A DNA stretch of 64,000 bases from positions 1 through 64,000 of the forward strand of contig JAEZHY010000039.1 of the NCBI GenBank assembly GCA_023416335.1. Reading direction: 5' to 3'. This document shows positions 59,011 through 64,000 of the stretch, piece by piece (the stretch's first letter is position 1; each line of letters starts with the position of its first letter). Below the pieces are notes generated by a model. It searched no databases. It was given only the letters and a program-made list of their open reading frames with translations, and had not been told where the DNA came from. Position numbers and translations under genes: made by a program. The stretch comes from Pseudomonadota bacterium. Its GTDB lineage: Bacteria; Desulfobacterota; Syntrophobacteria; Syntrophobacterales; Syntrophobacteraceae.

Positions 59011-60663
59011 ATGAGTAGAGTTGCAAGGGTGCTTCTGATCGATGACGACGAAGAGGAATTCCTCATAATTTCCGATATGCTTTCCGATATACGCACGCCC
59101 AGATACAAACTCGATTGGGTCACGAGTTATGAGGAAGGGTTGGAGGCCGTTTCTCGCGGGGAGCACGACGTAATTCTCCTGGACTATCTGTTGGATGAAC
59201 GGAACGGACTCGATCTGCTAAAAGAAGCAACCGACAAAGATTGCAAGGCCCCAATCATCTTTCTCACCGCTCATGGGAACTACGAACTCGACATTCGCGC
59301 CATGAAAGCAGGTGCTGCCGACTTTCTGGTTAAAGGCGAATTCACTGCCGCACTTTTCGAACGTACTATCCGGTATTCGATCGACCGCAAACGGGCAGAG
59401 GAGGAACTCAAGCAACACAGGCTGAATCTGGAAAACCTGGTGAGGGAAAGGACTCTGCAGCATGCAGAAGCTCGTGCGGACGCGGAAAGGCGTGCCATGG
59501 AAGCAGAAAGGCGGCAGGCTATACTCGAAGCGCTGCTCGAACATATTCCCGAGGGCGTAGTCGTCGTCGATTCGCCCGATTTTAAACTGCAGGCACTCAG
59601 CAAGTATGCTCTCGAACTGGTTGGTACTTCCAGGGAGGGATTCGAGAAAATCTACCACTCCCCGCGGAAGTGCCCGCACGCGGATCCTGGTGTGGGCGTT
59701 TCGCACCTGCCTGTTCCAATTGCAAATGCCGCACTTCAGGGGCAGATAATCTCAAACGAGGAGCATACATTAACGACTCCGGACGGCGAGCGGGTAGATA
59801 TCCTGCTCAGTGCCGGTCCGATTCGGGACAGCATGGGCAACATCACCGGGGCCATCGCTGCCTGGAGGGATATCAGCGAACTGAAGCGCATTCAGCAGGA
59901 GCTGAAGAGGGCGCGTGACGAACTGGAGCAGCGTGTATATCAGCGCACCCTGGAACTCGCCGAAACAATGATAGAGCTGCGGGAATCGCAGAAGGAGCTT
60001 CAATCCCTTGCGGCACAGCTTCTACGAGCCCAGGAAGAGGAACGCAAAAGAATTGCCCGGGAAATGCACGACAGCATAGGCTCATCGCTCAGTGCGGTAA
60101 AGTTCTGCCTTGAAAGTGCGGCCAAAGATGCAAAGGAAAACACTCCTTCTCCCGAGGTTTTCCTGCAGCTTTCCAAAGCGATGGAACAGGCGATAGACGA
60201 ATCACGAAGAATAATGACCGATCTCCGGCCGTCTATCCTCGACGACCTGGGAATACTTGCGACAATCGGATGGTTTTGCCGCCGATACGGCGCGATCTAT
60301 ACCGGAATATCCATCGAAAGGGACATTCGAATCGAAGAGGCCCAGATCCCCGAGCACCTGAAAATAATTATTTTCCGGATCATTCAGGAAGCGATGAACA
60401 ACTCGGCCAAATACAGCCGGGCCGGGAAGATTACTCTTACACTTGCCCAAGAGAGGGATTGCATAGAACTGAGCATCAAAGACGACGGTATCGGTTTCGA
60501 TCCCGAAGCTGTGAGCCCGAAAGGCGGCGTTGCGAAGTTCGGGCTTACGTCCATGCGCGAGCGTGCCCAGCTATCCGGCGGCATGTTAGAGATCCAGACA
60601 GCACCCAGTGCGGGCACGAAAATACGTGTTTGTTGGAACCGGCTTCCTTTCCAGATGTCCTGA
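59011..60663 (+). CDS. Receiver-PAS-histidine kinase (NarX/HisKA_3 type)
   Basis: 550 residues with no membrane segment, so a soluble sensor. An N-terminal receiver (1-125, VLLIDDDEEEFLII, phosphorylated Asp58) is followed by a coiled coil (130-175) and a PAS domain (about 175-290, ending AIAAWRDISELKRIQQEL). A second coiled coil leads to the HisKA_3 dimer helix RIAREMHDSIGSSLSAVKF, with His353 as the phosphorylation site. The ATPase shows EAMNNSAKYS, DDGIGFDP and GLTSMRERAQLSGG. The PAS domain has a CP-H motif (SPRKCPHADPG) that might hold a ligand. It is a likely partner of NarL-type regulators. Confidence 0.92.
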   Translation: MSRVARVLLIDDDEEEFLIISDMLSDIRTPRYKLDWVTSYEEGLEAVSRGEHDVILLDYLLDERNGLDLLKEATDKDCKAPIIFLTAHGNYELDIRAMKAGAADFLVKGEFTAALFERTIRYSIDRKRAEEELKQHRLNLENLVRERTLQHAEARADAERRAMEAERRQAILEALLEHIPEGVVVVDSPDFKLQALSKYALELVGTSREGFEKIYHSPRKCPHADPGVGVSHLPVPIANAALQGQIISNEEHTLTTPDGERVDILLSAGPIRDSMGNITGAIAAWRDISELKRIQQELKRARDELEQRVYQRTLELAETMIELRESQKELQSLAAQLLRAQEEERKRIAREMHDSIGSSLSAVKFCLESAAKDAKENTPSPEVFLQLSKAMEQAIDESRRIMTDLRPSILDDLGILATIGWFCRRYGAIYTGISIERDIRIEEAQIPEHLKIIIFRIIQEAMNNSAKYSRAGKITLTLAQERDCIELSIKDDGIGFDPEAVSPKGGVAKFGLTSMRERAQLSGGMLEIQTAPSAGTKIRVCWNRLPFQMS

Positions 60664-60850
60664 CCAAAATTTCCTGGTCTGCTCCCTACCCAGTCCGGAC
60701 CTTGCAGAAGAATCCTCCTCTATTAAAGACAAATTATCGGATTATATACAACTATATGAGATACGGGGTTATTCAAGTTGACATGCCTCTCTGGGATCTT
60801 ATCTTTCGTTTTAAGGGAAAGTCACTCACGATAGGAAAGGAGGCTTCAGC

Positions 60851-61318
60851 ATGGCGACTTTAGTACCTCGCCGCAACAGGCGGAACATCTCGGGTACTCC
60901 GGCCCGTTTCGATTGGATGGATCGGTTCTTCAACGAATTCTTCCCGTCGAGATTGTTGGGCGGCATGCCGGCCTGGGAAGAGTCTGTTGAGCTGCTGCCG
61001 GCTTTCGATATTTCCGAGACTGACGACAACGTCGTCGTGAGAGCCGATCTTCCCGGAGTTGAAGTCAAGGATCTCGACATCGGCATTACGGGGAACCTGC
61101 TTACGATCAGAGGTGAGCGGAAGGAAGAACATACGGAGGAAGGCGAATACTTTTTCAGTACGGAAAGAAAATTCGGCTCCTTCAATCGTTCCATTACCCT
61201 CCCTGCTGACGTGAAAGAGGAAGGAATCGAGGCTACCTTCAAGGATGGTGTGCTGACGGTCTCCATACCGAAGGCCGAGAGAGCGAGACAAAAGAGGATA
61301 GAGGTCAAATCCGAGTAA
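60851..61318 (+). CDS. Small heat-shock protein Hsp20 (alpha-crystallin)
   Basis: 155 residues behind AAAGGAGGCTTCAGC. An N-terminal aromatic arm (FDWMDRFFNEFFPSRLLGGMPAWEE) is followed by the crystallin domain (about 50-145: LLPAFDISETDDNVVVRADLPGVEVKDLDIGITGNLLTIRGERKEE, FSTERKFGSFNRSITLP, GVLTVSIPKAE). It has a basic tail and lacks the usual IxI motif; VSIPKA may serve. It holds unfolding proteins in large oligomers. A possible promoter TTGACA...TATCTT lies near 60779. Confidence 0.95.
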   Translation: MATLVPRRNRRNISGTPARFDWMDRFFNEFFPSRLLGGMPAWEESVELLPAFDISETDDNVVVRADLPGVEVKDLDIGITGNLLTIRGERKEEHTEEGEYFFSTERKFGSFNRSITLPADVKEEGIEATFKDGVLTVSIPKAERARQKRIEVKSE

Positions 61319-61341
61319 GGACAAGCCAATGGGCTTTTTTT

Positions 61342-61386
61342 AGCGGGGGCTGATCGCTTTGCTGACCGACCCCCGCTCTTTATTTC
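61342..61386 (+). terminator. Terminator after the Hsp20 gene
   Basis: AGCGGGGG (61342-61349) pairs with CCCCCGCT (61370-61377), then CTTTATTTC. A smaller hairpin, AGCC AATG GGCT followed by a T-run, lies just upstream at about 61324-61340. Confidence 0.7.
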
Positions 61387-61619
61387 AGGTGATCCCTGCC
61401 GGCATTTGTATTGAAATCCCACGAAATGGCCTGCATGAGCCGGTTACCGTGTAACCGACGGTCCGGGTATGGTACCCCACAGTTCCGTTGAGTCCTGCTA
61501 CGTTCCGCCAAAGTAAGAATTCTTGAACGGGAAAAGCAAATTCTTCGTGATATTAGAGTCCTAGTGAATCAATTGCTATTCAGCGACTCATTCCGAAAAG
61601 AAAATCGATATTGACTCCG

Positions 61620-61648
61620 TTGACATCTGGAGAAACCGTTTTTACATT
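61620..61648 (+). promoter_or_regulatory. Sigma-70-like promoter for the small exported protein
   Basis: TTGACA (61620-61625), an exact 17-bp spacer and TACATT (61643-61648), about 75 bases before the ATG at 61726. Confidence 0.6.
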
Positions 61649-61725
61649 GTCGCCCAACAAAGGGAAATGAAGTAAGGGAGTTAAAAATAACCAGCTAGCC
61701 ATTCTGTTTTAATAAGGAGTCTACG

Positions 61726-61974
61726 ATGAACGCAAGAATCTTAAGCCTGACTGTGTTCACACTTGCTCTTGCCGTTGTATTCGGATTTGGAGCAATCAAT
61801 AACAGCAACGCAGCACTTACCGACAGCTTCAATCTCGTGGCAGGCCATGAAGTCAACCTGACCGGGGTGGATGAAGCGAACAATGGAATCGGAACGGCTT
61901 CCGACAAGGACGCGGGTCCGTCTTTTTCCTTCCAGACCTACGGCCTTTCCGGCGACTGGGCAACTGTCAGGTAA
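61726..61974 (+). CDS. Small exported protein, 82 residues, unknown function
   Basis: AAGGAG precedes the ATG. A signal peptide (MNARILSLTVFTLALAVVFGFGAINNSNA) is followed by a short mature part of about 53 residues (ALTDSFNLVAGHEVNLTGVDEANNGIG...). It is Asn/Asp/Gly-rich with few charges, and the last residues are LSGDWATVR. It has no cysteine and no repeats. A terminator hairpin follows. It might be a surface or periplasmic peptide. I do not recognise a family. Confidence 0.7.
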   Translation: MNARILSLTVFTLALAVVFGFGAINNSNAALTDSFNLVAGHEVNLTGVDEANNGIGTASDKDAGPSFSFQTYGLSGDWATVR

Positions 61975-62553
61975 ACGTCCCCACTGACAGCTCGACGGAC
62001 AGCATATAGAGTTCGGAAAGAGATCAATGGCCTCGGCAGCTCTCAAGAGTAGCCGGGGCCTTGATATTTATTTCCTGCAGCACGCTCATGACTCAAATAT
62101 CCGGGCCGTTCTTGCCGGATGGAATCATTCCTCCGCGAGGTCACCTTCCTCACCTGATTGGACTTGACAATATTTCGACTCCATGCAGTAAATTATCCTC
62201 CATCTTCACGAGAAGTGAGCTTCACATAGCCGTCGGATAATCAGTAGTTCCACTGTACAGTTAGATTTATTTCAGCTTCGATCACATAGTTCGCATGAGA
62301 CCGGCACCGGACAGTTCCGCTGAGTTATTAGCCGGCGGCGTTTGCTGTGCCGTCCGGAAATATCTGCGTTGCGCCCTTCAACTCCAAATTTTTCATAGAT
62401 TTGTGTACTGCTCCGAATGCAAACAGGCCCGCCGGAAGAGGTAATGCGGGAGAAAGGAGGACACAGTCGCAGCCGTGCACCGGACAGCAGGTTATGGTTG
62501 GATCTCCGGTTGTATTCCATTCTCACGAGACTACAGAAAGAGGAGAACCAGAG
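61975..62553. other. Intergenic stretch with terminator; no gene supported
   Basis: A hairpin terminator at 62029-62060 (GGCCTCGGC with GCCGGGGCC, followed by a T-rich stretch) ends the small gene. The frame that runs from 62347 into the hydrolase shows no protein pattern before 62554. No promoter elements stand out. Confidence 0.5.
62029..62075 (+). terminator. Terminator after the small exported protein gene
   Basis: GGCCTCGGC (62029-62037) pairs with GCCGGGGCC (62052-62060), 8 of 9 bases, with an inner CTCT/AGAG stem. A TTGATATTTATTT tail follows. Confidence 0.7.
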
Positions 62554-63957
62554 ATGAAAAGCTCGAAACTGAATTTCGTGTTCATTCTGACTTTTGCCTT
62601 TGCGCTTCTGGTTGCGGGTCATTCCAATGGTGGATCAATTCCGGATCTGTGGGCCGAAACCGGTCAGATGTCGCTGAGCGGGTCATGCGGAGAACAGTTG
62701 TTTTCTGCCGCGGCAGGCAGTGCCGCACAGGAGCTGAATAGAGCCGCGCATGTGGTGTCGTTTTCCCGGAAGCACCTGCTCGACAATATTTATGAGTACA
62801 CTGCCGTACTCCAGGTCGGCCCGGGCGTGTTCGATAAGATCGGCATCCACAGGGTGGTGAAGGAAAGGATCCCGTGGCTGCCGGTAAGTACAAAGCACGC
62901 AGTCCTGATGTTGCACGGCGATACTTCGAACTTCGAAAGCTCCTTTCTGGGCAGCACCCTTTCCGGGGCGGTACCGAGGGACCAGTCGGCGGCTATTTAC
63001 CTTGCAGCGAACAACATTGACGTCTGGGGAATGGATCGCAGGGTAACGTTCGTCACTGACGGTACCACGGACTTTTCGTTCATGAAAAGCTGGAATACTG
63101 CACTTCATCTTCAAGATACCCGGCTGGTGATCAAAATTGCGCGGACGGCGAGACTACTGACCGAATGCGGCTCCGACAAGCTTATCCTGCTTGGGCACAG
63201 CCGGGGAGCTCAGGTCACCTATGCCTACGCCAATGTGGAGACCCAGCTTCCGCCCCACGCGCGTGATATCAAGGGAATCATTCCGATAGACCTCGCCTAC
63301 AAGGCCGAACCCGGAACCCCTGAGCAGCAGGCGGCTCTGGACAGATACGCGGCATACAAGACCATGTATGATGCCGGAGTCTTCAGCACGAATGAAGGCG
63401 CCCAATCCAAGTACATCGCTTACCTGGCTGCAACTGCGCCCAGCGGTCCTTCCCCGCTCATTCCGGGGCTGACAAACCTTCAGGCGGCATACCTTGCCCT
63501 TTCCGCGACATACCTGACTTTTGCCCCTTTGAGCCCACCCGTGCCGTTTTATCATTACAATGCGGGACTGTTCGATGAGTACGGGATCCCAACGGGGCTG
63601 CAATTCACGAAACCGGAATATGTAATGGACATTGAGTTGCTCGCCCCGAGTTTTGTAACGGTTGCGGAACAGCTCGACGGGGAAGCCCTCATGAGCGGTG
63701 TGGAAAATACCCCCTATGACGACCACCTCGCCGAAATTACGATCCCCGTCATGTATGTTGGCGCAGCCGGCGGGTTCGGGGCCTCCGGCCTATACACGCC
63801 TACGCTCCTGGGAAGCTCCGACAACACGCCTTTGATCGTTCGCCTCTATCCCGAGGGATATGAAGCTCTGGACTATGGACATGCCGACCTGCTCTGGGCA
63901 GATAACGCACTGCCGCTCGTGTGGACGCCCGTTCGTGACTGGATAAAGAGCCACTGA
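62554..63957 (+). CDS. Exported alpha/beta hydrolase (esterase-like)
   Basis: 467 residues from the ATG at 62554, behind AGAGGAGAAC. The earlier start at 62347 gives a nonsense leader. Signal peptide MKSSKLNFVFILTFAFALLVAGHSNG. The fold has VLMLHGDTSNFESS (oxyanion), DVWGMDRRVTFVT, the nucleophile elbow LILLGHSRGAQVTYAYANVE and a C-terminal YGHADLLWAD with the catalytic His. A long insert between 250 and 380 forms a lid (AAYLALSATYLTFAPLSPPVPFYHYN). It should cleave an ester or amide outside the cytoplasm. The substrate is unknown. Confidence 0.85.
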   Translation: MKSSKLNFVFILTFAFALLVAGHSNGGSIPDLWAETGQMSLSGSCGEQLFSAAAGSAAQELNRAAHVVSFSRKHLLDNIYEYTAVLQVGPGVFDKIGIHRVVKERIPWLPVSTKHAVLMLHGDTSNFESSFLGSTLSGAVPRDQSAAIYLAANNIDVWGMDRRVTFVTDGTTDFSFMKSWNTALHLQDTRLVIKIARTARLLTECGSDKLILLGHSRGAQVTYAYANVETQLPPHARDIKGIIPIDLAYKAEPGTPEQQAALDRYAAYKTMYDAGVFSTNEGAQSKYIAYLAATAPSGPSPLIPGLTNLQAAYLALSATYLTFAPLSPPVPFYHYNAGLFDEYGIPTGLQFTKPEYVMDIELLAPSFVTVAEQLDGEALMSGVENTPYDDHLAEITIPVMYVGAAGGFGASGLYTPTLLGSSDNTPLIVRLYPEGYEALDYGHADLLWADNALPLVWTPVRDWIKSH

Positions 63958-64000
63958 GTTCGCAATGAAGCATTTAATGTTTTCTGAATAGCCTGGAAGT

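Overview
The window looks like a chromosome segment of a GC-rich, anaerobic, Gram-negative deltaproteobacterium of the Desulfobacterota. A Syntrophobacter-like organism is my best guess, an inference from the style of the proteins and not from a marker gene. Supporting content is an ADP-forming acyl-CoA synthetase, a rubrerythrin, a C4-dicarboxylate-type TRAP transporter, HflKC, two twitching ATPases and many phosphorelay proteins. No rRNA, tRNA, CRISPR array or intact insertion sequence was seen.

Left arm, 1 to about 14.6 kb, accessory. A polymorphic-toxin locus runs on the minus strand. It has a full-length Sec-exported Rhs protein with a barnase-like C-terminal domain followed by a barstar-like immunity gene. 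Downstream are two orphan Rhs tips, each with its own toxin domain and immunity gene, then a third Rhs core remnant. The second orphan toxin is a zinc metallopeptidase (HELGH) split by one frameshift, and its partner looks like an exported TIMP/NTR-type inhibitor. Upstream of the Rhs gene is a 1089-residue PKD/LamG surface protein with YD repeats at its N-terminus. An orphan Mu gp27-like gene, an array of 11-bp repeats, mobile-element-like palindromes and a small gene behind a terminator hairpin follow.

15 to 27.4 kb: a TRAP transporter (dctP-dctQ-dctM), a membrane protein, hisB, a Panacea-type toxin-antitoxin pair, a phosphoribosyltransferase, then hflK-hflC, a glycosyltransferase and a receiver protein in one block. 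27.4 to 31 kb is poor in genes and holds repeats, a secreted Calx-beta protein and a decayed carbonic anhydrase.

31 to 49 kb: argS with a SPOR protein, an exported cyclase-family hydrolase, an AbiE toxin-antitoxin operon with two matched operator palindromes, a chemoreceptor, recN, rubrerythrin, a FlK-like thioesterase with the acyl-CoA synthetase, vapBC and two response regulators.

49 to 64 kb: an Rrf2 regulator with cysK-metX-metW (sulfur amino acids), a radical SAM enzyme, pilT with a pilU-like gene, thiL-thiD, a receiver/PAS/NarX-type kinase, an Hsp20 chaperone, a small exported protein and an exported alpha/beta hydrolase.

Three palindromic or inverted-repeat families are scattered between genes: a 125-127 bp element with GTCATYCCGGC ends, a GGCRCGGT/ACCGYGCC hairpin and a GGTTCCCAAGC/GCTTGGGAACC hairpin. 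They mark intergenic space across the whole window.
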